From the NCBI RefSeq assembly GCF_030408835.1, contig NZ_CP047357.1, positions 2,666,001 through 2,730,000 of the forward strand: 64,000 nucleotides of DNA, given 5' to 3'. Position numbers and translations under genes: made by a program. Below, piece after piece: positions 55,646 through 64,000 of the stretch (position 1 is the first letter of the stretch; each line of letters starts with the position of its first letter). The notes under the pieces are model-generated. The model was not told the origin of the DNA and did no database searches. It saw only the letters and a list, made by a program, of their open reading frames with translations. The stretch comes from Corynebacterium freneyi (lineage in GTDB: Bacteria; Actinomycetota; Actinomycetes; Mycobacteriales; Mycobacteriaceae).

Positions 55646-57430
55646 GTGGACACTTCCGTGGCGAGGGCCGAGCGAACCGGCCAGTTGATCGTGGTCGGGT
55701 GGACGTTCATGCTCGTCGCGGCGGTGACGTGGCCTTTCGCGACGCCGGGGATGCCGTTGTTGCGGGACATGGTGGTGCCGCCGCATCCGGCGTCGACGGA
55801 TGCCGCGTGGGGGTTGGGCGAGTCGGCGGCGCGGGCCGCCCCGCAGGATGCGTTGTTGGCGTTGGCGGGTGGTTTCACGGACGCGGGCATGGTCATGCGC
55901 CTGCTCATGTTCGGCGCGTTGACCATCGGCGGCGTGGCCGCGGCGGAGTTGGTGCGCCGGGTGCTGGGCGCCGGGGTGGTCGGTCAGATCGCGGCGGTGA
56001 CGATGCTGCTGTGGAACCCGTACGTCGTCGAGCGGCTGTTGCAGGGGCAGTGGTCGCTGGTGCTGGCGATGGCGTTGTTGCCGGCCATCGCGTTGACGTC
56101 CATTGCCGCGGCGCCGTGGTGGCGGGCGTCGGCGATGGCGGTCGCGGGGTTGACTCCCACCGGCGCGTTGTTGGGCCTGGGCGTGGCGCTCGTCGCGGCG
56201 CGCACGTGGCGGGACCGGCTCGTGGCCCTGGTGACGGGCGTCGTCGTCTCCGCCCCGTGGCTGGTGGCCACGGCGCTCGGGGCGGGGGCCGGCGGCGCCG
56301 ATGCCGCGGGCGCCGGGGCGTTCGCCGCCCGGGCGGAACGGTGGGTGGGCACCCTCGGCGCGGTCGCGGGACTCGGCGGCATCTGGAACCGCCAGGCCGT
56401 GCCCGATGCCCGCGAAACCGGGCCGGCGGCGTTGGCCGTCGTCGCGCTGCTGGCGTTGTTCGTCGTCGGCTGGCGCATGGCGTGGGGTTCGCGGACGGCC
56501 AAGTCGCGTGCGGCCGGGTCGGGTGCCGCCGGTCGCCTCGCATCGGATCGCCGCCGCCTCATCGTGCTGGCGGTGGCCGCGGTGCTCGTGGTCTCGGCGA
56601 TGGCGACGCCGCCGGGATTGGCGCTGATGTCGTGGGCGCTGGAGACCGTGCCCGGCGCGGGTTTGTTCCGCGACGCCCAGAAATGGGTGGCGCTCGCGGT
56701 GCCGGGGTACGTGATCCTCGCCGCCGCCGGCGGGGAGGCCATCGCCCGGCAGATCCCCGATCGTCGGGGCTGGCTGGCCACGATCTTCGCTGTCGCGGTC
56801 GTCATCGCCGCCGTGCCCGACCTGCCCCGCGCCGTCGCGCCGCTGCGGCCCGTGGACCCGTGGCCGGGGTGGAATGCGGTGTCGGGACTGGTCGCGATGG
56901 ACGACTCGGCCGTGGCTGTGTTGCCCGCCGGCCCGTACCGCATCATCGACGGCCGCCCCACCTACGATCCGGCCGTGAAGATCCTGCCCGCCCCGGTGCT
57001 GGCCACCGGTGACCTGGTGGTGTCCGGCACCCGGGTCGGGGGCGAAGGCACCACCGCCGCGACGGTGGAGGCGACGCTGCTCGACGCACCCGACGACGCG
57101 GTGGAGATCCTCCGCGCCAACGGCGTCGCCTGGGTGCTGGTGGAATCATCCCCCGGGGAGCTCGGCGATTCGGCCCGCGTCCTGGACCGGCTCGAGCTCG
57201 TCTACTCCGATGCGCACCTGGCGCTGCACCGGGTGCCCGGCGCGATCGCCCCCGTCGACCACGCCGATCGAACGCCGGCGTGGATCGCGCTGGCGGCGTG
57301 GGCGGCGATGGCTCTGGCCGGTCCGGCCGGTGGCCTCGCCCCCGGTTCTCGTCGGGACCGGACTCGCCGTGCTCCCGACCGCCGCACGCCGCCCCCGAGC
57401 ATCCGCGGTTACCCGGGCGTCACCGCTTGA
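55646..57430 (+). CDS. Multi-spanning GT-C-like membrane protein (Rv0226c position)
   Basis: A 594-residue membrane protein with about eleven spans and an outside C-terminal domain. The arrangement, LNPYVVERLLQGQWSLVLAM-like sequence in NPYVVERLLQGQWSLVLAMA and the late loop DAQKWVALAVPGYVILAAAG recall GT-C glycosyltransferases and the conserved transmembrane protein Rv0226c between DUF3068 and the GT4 gene. No clear donor motif (D-D/E) can be fixed by eye. The start is the GTG at 55646, preceded by GACTTTG rather than a strong ribosome site. Its end overlaps the convergent GT4 gene by 11 bp. Confidence 0.8.
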   Translation: MDTSVARAERTGQLIVVGWTFMLVAAVTWPFATPGMPLLRDMVVPPHPASTDAAWGLGESAARAAPQDALLALAGGFTDAGMVMRLLMFGALTIGGVAAAELVRRVLGAGVVGQIAAVTMLLWNPYVVERLLQGQWSLVLAMALLPAIALTSIAAAPWWRASAMAVAGLTPTGALLGLGVALVAARTWRDRLVALVTGVVVSAPWLVATALGAGAGGADAAGAGAFAARAERWVGTLGAVAGLGGIWNRQAVPDARETGPAALAVVALLALFVVGWRMAWGSRTAKSRAAGSGAAGRLASDRRRLIVLAVAAVLVVSAMATPPGLALMSWALETVPGAGLFRDAQKWVALAVPGYVILAAAGGEAIARQIPDRRGWLATIFAVAVVIAAVPDLPRAVAPLRPVDPWPGWNAVSGLVAMDDSAVAVLPAGPYRIIDGRPTYDPAVKILPAPVLATGDLVVSGTRVGGEGTTAATVEATLLDAPDDAVEILRANGVAWVLVESSPGELGDSARVLDRLELVYSDAHLALHRVPGAIAPVDHADRTPAWIALAAWAAMALAGPAGGLAPGSRRDRTRRAPDRRTPPPSIRGYPGVTA

Positions 57431-58580
57431 CGGCGACGTCGGAAAGCACCTGCTCCACCGCGCGGGCCGTGGCGTCCCAACTGAACGTCTCCGCGCGCTT
57501 CTTCGCCTCCGCGCCGAGGAACGCACGCAGGTCCGGGTCCCCGACGATGGACCCCACGGCCTCCACGAGCCCGGCCGGGGTGTCGGCCAGCAAGCCGGTG
57601 ACCCCGTCGACGACGGAATCCTGCAACCCCGCCGACGAGCGGTAACCGACCGTGGGCACGCCATGCTGGGCGGCCTCGATGACGGCCAAACCCCACCCCT
57701 CCTTGCGCGACGGCATCACGTGAACGCAGGCGCGGGAGAGGATGAGGTGCTTTTCCTCCTCCGACACCTGGCCATGGAAGACGACGCGATCGGCGATGCC
57801 CTGCTTCTCCGCGTAGGCGAGCAATTCGTCGCTCCACCAGCCCGAACCGACGACGTCGAGCACAGCATCGGGGTAGGTGGGGTTGATCGCGGCGATGGCG
57901 TCGATGGCGTGCTCGATCTGCTTGTGCGGCACCAGCCGCGACAACGTGACCAGGCGCGGCCCCCCGTCGACGGCGCACGGATCCTGCGAGACGGTCCGCT
58001 CCGCATCGACGGCGACCTCGGGGACGGGATCGACGCCGTTGCGGATGATGGAGATCCGATCCCCCTCGATGCCGAGCCCCTGCAGATCATCCGCGCTGGG
58101 CCGCGACACCGTGATGTACCGGCAGGACCGCTGCACCGCCGGCGCCAACGACGACTCGATGAACCAGCCGACCATGCCCACCAGCTTGCCCGCCACCGGC
58201 CACTGCTCGCGGTGGCAATGGTGGGTGAGCACGACCGTCGGCCGCCCGGAGAACACGGACGCGAAGAACGGGATGCCGTTTTGGGTGTCCAGCACGACGT
58301 CGGGCCGGCCGCCCAGCGCGCGGGCGATGGGGCCCAGGCCCACGCGGGCGGCGAGCATCGCACCCCACGCGCGGACGTAGACGGAAAAATTGCCGCCGCC
58401 GCGGGAATAACGCACCCCGGCCCGCTCGGACTTCTTCGGCGCACCGGGGTAGGCGGCGGTGCGGAAAACCACGCGATGCCCCTGCTCGGCGAGGTGTTCG
58501 GCGACCCGCTCGAGGTAGCGTTCGCTGCCGCCGCCTTCGGGATGGCCGGTGTCGCGCCAGCACAGCAGCAGAATCTTCAT
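57420..58580 (-). CDS. Glycosyltransferase family 4
   Basis: A 386-residue GT-B glycosyltransferase of family GT4. The N-terminal domain has KILLLCWRDTGHPEGGGSER with the donor loop GGGSERY, and the C-terminal one has RLVTLSRLVPHKQIEHAIDA. The catalytic E-x7-E is in SRKEGWGLAVIEAAQHGV. Activity on a lipid-linked or cell-wall glycan is plausible given the surroundings (Rv0225 position). The ATG at 58580 starts the fold; an in-frame TTG upstream is not used. Divergent from the methyltransferase at 58682. Confidence 0.9.
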   Translation of the reverse strand: MKILLLCWRDTGHPEGGGSERYLERVAEHLAEQGHRVVFRTAAYPGAPKKSERAGVRYSRGGGNFSVYVRAWGAMLAARVGLGPIARALGGRPDVVLDTQNGIPFFASVFSGRPTVVLTHHCHREQWPVAGKLVGMVGWFIESSLAPAVQRSCRYITVSRPSADDLQGLGIEGDRISIIRNGVDPVPEVAVDAERTVSQDPCAVDGGPRLVTLSRLVPHKQIEHAIDAIAAINPTYPDAVLDVVGSGWWSDELLAYAEKQGIADRVVFHGQVSEEEKHLILSRACVHVMPSRKEGWGLAVIEAAQHGVPTVGYRSSAGLQDSVVDGVTGLLADTPAGLVEAVGSIVGDPDLRAFLGAEAKKRAETFSWDATARAVEQVLSDVAVKR

Positions 58581-58681
58581 GGGGTGCAACCATAATCCCC
58601 GGCCCCGGCGCCCACGGCGGGTTCCGGGCTTTTCCCCCGGCCCGGCCCCCGGTCGGGTGACGGTGCAATAGGGTCGAAGAC

Positions 58682-59551
58682 GTGAGTTTCACGCCGCCCG
58701 CGCTGTCCGAATTGCGCTCCCACTGCACCCTCCGCCGCTCCTTCGGCCTGCTCGACGACTTCAAGTACGAGCAGACCGACCCCGACCGCTTCTACGGTCA
58801 CCTCGCCGAGGACACCGTCGCGCTGCTCGAGGGCATCGCCGCCGGATCCGGGCTGACGCGATCCGGCGGCGCCCGCGTGACGACGGCCGACGCGACCACG
58901 CGAACGTCGTCAAGCCGGGAAAAGACCGGGAACAAGACGGCCTCTCCCCTGGCGGGGACGCGAATCCTCGACGTCGGCGGCGGACCGGGATACTTCGGCC
59001 GGGCATTCGCCGAACGCGGCGTGGAGTACTACACGTGCGAACCCGACGTCGGCGAAATGGCGGCGGCGGGCATCCGACTCGACTCCTCCGTGCGCGGATC
59101 CGGGCTCGACCTGCCCTTCCGCGACGGGGCGTTCGACCTGACGTACTCGTCGAACGTCGCCGAACACGTCGCCGAACCATGGCGCATGGGCCGCGAAATG
59201 CTGCGCGTGACCGCACCCGGCGGACTGGTCGTCTACTCCTACACCCTCTGGTACGGGCCGTTCGGCGGCCACGAAATGGGGCTGACGCACTACCTCGGCG
59301 GTGACCGCGCGCGCCGGATGTACGAAAAGAAGCACGGCAAGCGCCCCAAGAACTACTACGGCGAGTCCCTGTTCGAAGTCGGCTGCGCCGAAGGCCTGGC
59401 CTGGGGCCGCGAAATGCAGCGGGCCGGCCACGCCGAACTCCTCGCCGCATTCCCCCGCTACCACCCGTGGTGGGCATGGTGGATGACCAAGGTGCCGGTG
59501 CTGCGCGAGGTCGGAGTGTCCAACCTCGTGCTCGTGCTGCGGAAGAAGTAG
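58682..59551 (+). CDS. Class I SAM-dependent methyltransferase (Rv0224c-like), carrying an inserted repeat
   Basis: A 289-residue methyltransferase. SAM motif I RILDVGGGPGYFGRAFAERG is near residue 95; YTCEPDVGEMAAAG and DLPFRDGAFDLTYSSNVAEH complete the core. The HEMGLTHYLGGDRARRMYEK region is characteristic of this family. Between the N-terminal helices and motif I lies an extra segment with RVTTADATTRTSSSREKTG, encoded by a 41-bp REP-like palindrome (58875-58915), probably an insertion. The GTG at 58682 is the start. It belongs to the envelope block with GT4 and the GT-C-like gene. Confidence 0.87.
   Translation: MSFTPPALSELRSHCTLRRSFGLLDDFKYEQTDPDRFYGHLAEDTVALLEGIAAGSGLTRSGGARVTTADATTRTSSSREKTGNKTASPLAGTRILDVGGGPGYFGRAFAERGVEYYTCEPDVGEMAAAGIRLDSSVRGSGLDLPFRDGAFDLTYSSNVAEHVAEPWRMGREMLRVTAPGGLVVYSYTLWYGPFGGHEMGLTHYLGGDRARRMYEKKHGKRPKNYYGESLFEVGCAEGLAWGREMQRAGHAELLAAFPRYHPWWAWWMTKVPVLREVGVSNLVLVLRKK
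58875..58915. repeat. REP-like palindrome inside the methyltransferase gene
   Basis: GCGTGACGACGGCC (58875-58888) and CGTCGTCAAGC (58905-58915) with an intervening CCACGCGAA block reproduce the 41-bp element at 1648-1688 in order and length. It is translated as the variable peptide VTTADATTRTSSS in front of SAM motif I. Confidence 0.6.
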
Positions 59552-59673
59552 CAGAGGAAGCAGCGGGACAAACACCGGAGGAGGCGGATCCGCCAGCGGT
59601 TTCGGGGATTTCGGGGGCACCCGACGCACCGGCGGACGCGGTTAATTGAGCGGACCCGTGGACACCTTCACAT

Positions 59674-59691
59674 ATGTCGTTATAGTGACAT
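59674..59691. promoter_or_regulatory. Candidate operator upstream of fadA
   Basis: ATGTCGTTATAGTGACAT is an imperfect palindrome (14 of 18 positions symmetric), 38 bp before the fadA start. It has the size of a TetR- or GntR-type site, as expected for fatty-acid-degradation genes. The factor cannot be named. Confidence 0.5.
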
Positions 59692-59729
59692 GAGACACTC
59701 TTCGCCGACATGTGAGGACACGACACACC

Positions 59730-60965
<1,236 letters not shown>

Positions 60966-61023
60966 GCCCGATCTCGCTTTCCGGAATCAACCGACAAACA
61001 CAGGGATACAGGGAGATCACCAC

Positions 61024-63228
61024 ATGACCGACAACATGTTCCGATGGGACCTCGCCGACGACGGCATCGTCACGCTGACGATGGACGACCCGAATGCGCC
61101 CGTCAACACGATGAACAAGACCTTCCAGGACGACTTCCGCGCCACGGTCGAGCGTCTGGAGAAGGAGCTCGCCGACGGCCCGGAGGCGGCCGGCATCAAG
61201 GGCATCATCCTGGCCTCGGCCAAGAAGACGTTCTTCGCCGGCGGCGACATCAAGCAGATGTCGCAGGTCGGCCCCGAGGACGCCCAGATGATGTTCGACA
61301 TGGTGCAGCACATGAAGGAGTCGCTGCGCCGCGTCGAGAAGCTGCCGGTGCCCGTCGTGGCCGCCATCAACGGCGCCGCGCTCGGCGGCGGCCTCGAGGT
61401 CGCGCTGGCCGCCAACCACCGCATCGCCGCCGACGCCCGCGGCTCGAAGATCGGCCTGCCCGAGGTCACCCTCGGCCTGCTGCCGGGCGGCGGCGGCATC
61501 ACCCGCGTCGTCCGCATGATCGGCATCCAGGACGCGCTGATGAAGGTCATCCTCACCGGCGCGCAGATGAACCCGGCCAAGGCTCTCAAGGTCGGCCTGG
61601 TCGACGAGGTCGTCGCCCCCGACGAGCTCCTGGACCGCGCCCGCGCGTGGCTGCTGTCCGACGACGCCGTCGCCGAGCAGCCGTGGGACGTCAAGGGCTT
61701 CAAGATCCCGGGCGGCGACCCGAAGACCCCGAAGTTCGCGATGAACCTGCCGTCCTTCCCGGCGAACCTGACCAAGCAGCTCAAGGGCAGCCCGATGGTC
61801 GCCCCGCGCCGCGCCATGCAGGCCGCGGTGGAGGGCGCCCAGGTCGACGTCGACACCGCGCTGACCATCGAGTCCCGCTACTTCACCGAGCTGGTCTGCG
61901 GCTCCCAGTCGAAGAACATGATGCAGGCGTTCTTCTTCGACCTGAACCACTGCAACGGCGGCGGCTCCCGCCCGCTGCAGGCCGACGGCACCCCGTACCC
62001 GAAGACCGAGTTCAAGAAGGTCGCCGTCGTCGGCGCCGGCATGATGGGCGCGGGCATCGCGTACGTGTGCGCCAAGGCCGGCATGGACGTGGTGCTCAAG
62101 GACATCTCCCTGGAGAACGCCGAGCGCGGCAAGAACTACTCGGAGAAGCTCGAGGCGAAGGCCCTGGAGCGCGGCCGCACCACGGAGGAGAAGTCGGCGC
62201 AGCTGCTGGGCCGCATCAAGCCGACCGACTCCTACGACGATCTTTCCGACGTCGACCTGGTCATCGAGGCCGTGTTCGAGAACACGGAGCTCAAGCACAA
62301 GGTCCACGCCGAGATCGAGGCCGCGGTGCCGGAGACCTGCATCCTGGGTTCGAACACCTCGACCCTGCCGATCACCGAGCTGGCGTCCCACGTCAAGCGC
62401 GAGAAGGACTTCATCGGCCTGCACTTCTTCTCCCCGGTGGACAAGATGCAGCTGCTGGAGATCATCTCCGGCGACAACACCGACCCGGCCGTCCTGGCCG
62501 CGGCGCTGGACTTCTCGGTGCAGATCCGCAAGATCCCGATCGTGGTCACCGACTCCCGCGGCTTCTACACCTCCCGCGTCATCGGCACCGTGATCAACGA
62601 GGCGATCCGCATGGTCGCCGAGGGCTACGAGCCGGCGACCGTCGAGGCCGCCGCCCGCCAGGCCGGTTACCCGGCGGCGCAGCTGCAGCTGGCCGACGAG
62701 CTGAACCTGAAGCTGATGAAGAAGATCAGCGAGGAGAACGCGGCCGCCGCCCGCAGCCGTGGCGAGACCATCGACGACGGCGGCGTGTCCACCCTGGTCA
62801 ACCGCATGCTCGACGACTTCGACCGTCCGGGCAAGCTCGAGGGCCGCGGCTTCTACGAATACGACAACGGTCGTCGTCAGGGCCTGTGGGACGGTCTGCG
62901 CACCGAGCTCGGCGCCGGTTCCATTCCCGCCGAGGACGTGGTCCTGCAGGATCTCATCGACCGCATGCTGTTCATCGAGGCCGTCGAGACCCAGAAGTGC
63001 TTCGACGAGGGCGTGGTCCTGCACGACGCCGACGCCAACATCGGTTCGATCTTCGGCATCGGCTACCCGGCGTGGACCGGCGGCACCCGTCAGTTCATCA
63101 AGAACTACGACGGCGTCGGCGCCGATGGTTCGCCGCAGCGTGGCGTGGAGGGCTTCGTCGCCCGCGCCGAGGAGCTGGCCGCGAAGTACGGTGAGCGTTT
63201 CGCTCCGCCGGCGTCGCTGAAGGGCTAG
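61024..63228 (+). CDS. fadB: Fatty-acid oxidation multifunctional protein (enoyl-CoA hydratase/3-hydroxyacyl-CoA dehydrogenase)
   Basis: A 734-residue bifunctional enzyme. The N-terminal crotonase domain has INGAALGGGLEVALAANHRI with the oxyanion glycines and PEVTLGLLPGGGGITRVVRM with the catalytic Glu. The dehydrogenase domain begins VAVVGAGMMGAGIAYVCAKA near residue 337. Its catalytic His is in IGLHFFSPVDKMQLLEII. A C-terminal helical domain follows. It pairs with fadA 58 bp upstream. GGAGATC precedes the ATG. Family: the two-domain actinobacterial FadB type. Confidence 0.95.
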   Translation: MTDNMFRWDLADDGIVTLTMDDPNAPVNTMNKTFQDDFRATVERLEKELADGPEAAGIKGIILASAKKTFFAGGDIKQMSQVGPEDAQMMFDMVQHMKESLRRVEKLPVPVVAAINGAALGGGLEVALAANHRIAADARGSKIGLPEVTLGLLPGGGGITRVVRMIGIQDALMKVILTGAQMNPAKALKVGLVDEVVAPDELLDRARAWLLSDDAVAEQPWDVKGFKIPGGDPKTPKFAMNLPSFPANLTKQLKGSPMVAPRRAMQAAVEGAQVDVDTALTIESRYFTELVCGSQSKNMMQAFFFDLNHCNGGGSRPLQADGTPYPKTEFKKVAVVGAGMMGAGIAYVCAKAGMDVVLKDISLENAERGKNYSEKLEAKALERGRTTEEKSAQLLGRIKPTDSYDDLSDVDLVIEAVFENTELKHKVHAEIEAAVPETCILGSNTSTLPITELASHVKREKDFIGLHFFSPVDKMQLLEIISGDNTDPAVLAAALDFSVQIRKIPIVVTDSRGFYTSRVIGTVINEAIRMVAEGYEPATVEAAARQAGYPAAQLQLADELNLKLMKKISEENAAAARSRGETIDDGGVSTLVNRMLDDFDRPGKLEGRGFYEYDNGRRQGLWDGLRTELGAGSIPAEDVVLQDLIDRMLFIEAVETQKCFDEGVVLHDADANIGSIFGIGYPAWTGGTRQFIKNYDGVGADGSPQRGVEGFVARAEELAAKYGERFAPPASLKG

Positions 63229-63299
63229 TCCCGAACCGCCCGCCACCGTCGGGCCGGGCGCCCCCTCCGGGCGTCATCCGGTGTCGGCGGCGGCCGTTG

Positions 63300-63332
63300 A
63301 ACCGGCCATCCGCATCATGCGGGTGGCCGGTT
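63300..63332 (+). terminator. Terminator of the fadA-fadB operon
   Basis: AACCGGCCA-T-CCGCAT (63300-63315) pairs with ATGCGG-G-TGGCCGGTT (63317-63332) as a long stem with one mismatch, followed by TTCG. It begins 72 bp after the fadB stop. Confidence 0.8.
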
Positions 63333-63497
63333 TCGTGGTTGGCGCGACCGTGCCCGCCCCCTCCGCCCGCGCTTTCCGGAGCCGCGTCGGATCTCCGTTC
63401 CCCTGCCACGGTCGCCATGGGGCGGTACACTCACCCCATATGCCCCATGCACCACATCTGGCGCACAGGGCGATTTCAATCACATACGTCACACGAG

Positions 63498-63565
63498 TTT
63501 TTGCTTGACGACAGCCACCCGAGAACCCACGCCACTCGGGTTTACGCCTCGTCGTAAAGCAAAAA
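63498..63565. repeat. REP-like palindrome with extended arms and nested hairpin
   Basis: TTTTTGCTTGACGAC (63498-63512) and GTCGTAAAGCAAAAA (63551-63565) are 15-bp arms with one mismatch. Inside them ACCCGAG (63517-63523) pairs with CTCGGGT (63535-63541). It sits in the 455-bp gap between fadB and the esterase gene, with no other gene seen there. Confidence 0.65.
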
Positions 63566-63683
63566 CCAGCTGAGAGACTTTCTCATCCGACTTTTATAAC
63601 GGCACGGCAACGATTAAGCTGTGCATGTTGTTATCGCGGCCGGAACCACCCGGTCGCTTCGTCGTCACCACGAAGGCAGCCCC

Positions 63684-64000
63684 ATGCGAATCCGTTCCGT
63701 TCTGGCCACTCTCGCCGCCACCGCCGTCGCCGCCGTCACCCTGCCGATGGCCGCGCAGGCCGCGCCCGGAAACACCGTCGTCTTCGGCGACTCCCTGCCG
63801 GCCAATCCGACCCTCGGCGACTGGCTGACCGCCAAGGGCGCCCCCATCCCGGGCGGCCGCGTCAACGAGATGGGCTGCGGCACCGACTTCCTGTTCTCCA
63901 ACGCGGTCGGTGCCGCCAACAACACCCCCGTCGCCGACTACACCTGCGCCGGCTCCTCCTTCCGCACCGGCGGCATCCCGATCTCCGAGCAGATCAACCG
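63684..64000 (+). CDS. Secreted SGNH/GDSL-type esterase (3' end outside window)
   Basis: The first 105 or so residues of an exported hydrolase. A signal peptide (MRIRSVLATLAATAVAAVTL, cleavage after AQA) precedes the SGNH block I motif VVFGDSLPANP with the nucleophile Ser. Conserved cysteines (MGCGTDF, YTCAGSS) suggest a disulphide, typical of actinobacterial secreted lipases/esterases and corynomycolate-active enzymes. The ATG at 63684 follows CGAAGGCAG. Its C-terminal part, with blocks III and V, is beyond the window, so substrate class is open. Confidence 0.85.
   Translation, partial: MRIRSVLATLAATAVAAVTLPMAAQAAPGNTVVFGDSLPANPTLGDWLTAKGAPIPGGRVNEMGCGTDFLFSNAVGAANNTPVADYTCAGSSFRTGGIPISEQIN

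Overview
The window is a high-GC, densely coding piece of a mycolic-acid actinobacterial chromosome, most likely Corynebacterium or a close relative. The grounds are an AftD-type arabinofuranosyltransferase with its usual small DUF2613 partner, a DUF3068 envelope protein, an ESX-associated-like small protein next to a DUF1023 hydrolase, HspR/HAIR and SigH-type heat-shock control, GlxR-like operators, and gene neighbourhoods that, from memory, match Mycobacterium tuberculosis Rv0224c-Rv0228, Rv0236A-Rv0236c, Rv0321-Rv0322, Rv0337c-Rv0338c, Rv0350-Rv0353, Rv0357c-Rv0360c and Rv0380c-Rv0385. No rRNA, integrase, transposase or CRISPR array was seen. One tRNA gene (Gly, anticodon CCC) is present.

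Layout. 1-6.1 kb: 3' end of a ferredoxin-NADP reductase, a phosphoribosyltransferase, an HDAC-like deacetylase converging on a LuxR-type regulator, purT and a nucleoside hydrolase. 6.2-10.1 kb: a zinc-uptake operon on the minus strand (zinT-like lipoprotein, znuA with a large inserted domain, znuC, znuB). 10.4-14.9 kb: a possible gene remnant, purA, an Rv0358-like gene, a FUSC membrane protein and DUF3151. 15.0-16.6 kb: a lower-GC two-gene accessory module (excisionase-type HTH protein plus a protein ending in a DUF3039-like CxxC segment), the best candidate for an uncharacterised toxin-antitoxin or defence-like unit. 16.6-24.2 kb: an ornithine cyclodeaminase-like gene and a GH76 gene, then trmH-like, yhhN-like, pyrE and an acidic membrane-anchored protein in a tightly overlapping row, a rhodanese with Ser at the catalytic Cys position, and an SDR. 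24.2-32.5 kb: a 38-residue amphipathic peptide gene, clpB, a globin-reductase fusion, class I aldolase, a nitrilase-family hydrolase and an EspC-like/DUF1023 pair. 32.5-36.8 kb: dnaK-grpE-dnaJ-hspR. 37.3-46.7 kb: a large membrane Fe-S oxidoreductase with a repetitive Ala/Pro/Gly tail, an AlaT-like aminotransferase, YibE/F, UDP-glucose dehydrogenase and dcd. 46.8-49.4 kb: tRNA-Gly and small genes. 49.4-59.6 kb: the envelope cluster (DUF2613, AftD, acyltransferase, DUF3068, membrane GT-C-like protein, GT4, methyltransferase). 59.7-63.2 kb: fadA-fadB beta-oxidation pair. 63.7 kb to the end: start of a secreted SGNH esterase.

Regulation. HspR, encoded inside the window, probably represses both dnaK and clpB, because each has a HAIR inverted repeat next to a SigH-type promoter (GGAACA, 16 bp, CGTT). 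GlxR-like sites sit upstream of the globin-reductase gene and (two sites) between dnaK and the Fe-S oxidoreductase.

Repeats. A REP-like palindrome of about 40 bp with ends GCTTKACGACG and CGTCGTMAAGC occurs, whole or as halves, in many intergenic spaces and seems also to lie inside at least one coding sequence (the methyltransferase at 58.9 kb). A second inverted-repeat element of about 74 bp with arms reading CGACAAATGCAGCC occurs twice, 33 kb apart. Neither corresponds to a family I can name. All homology statements are from reading and memory; no database was searched.
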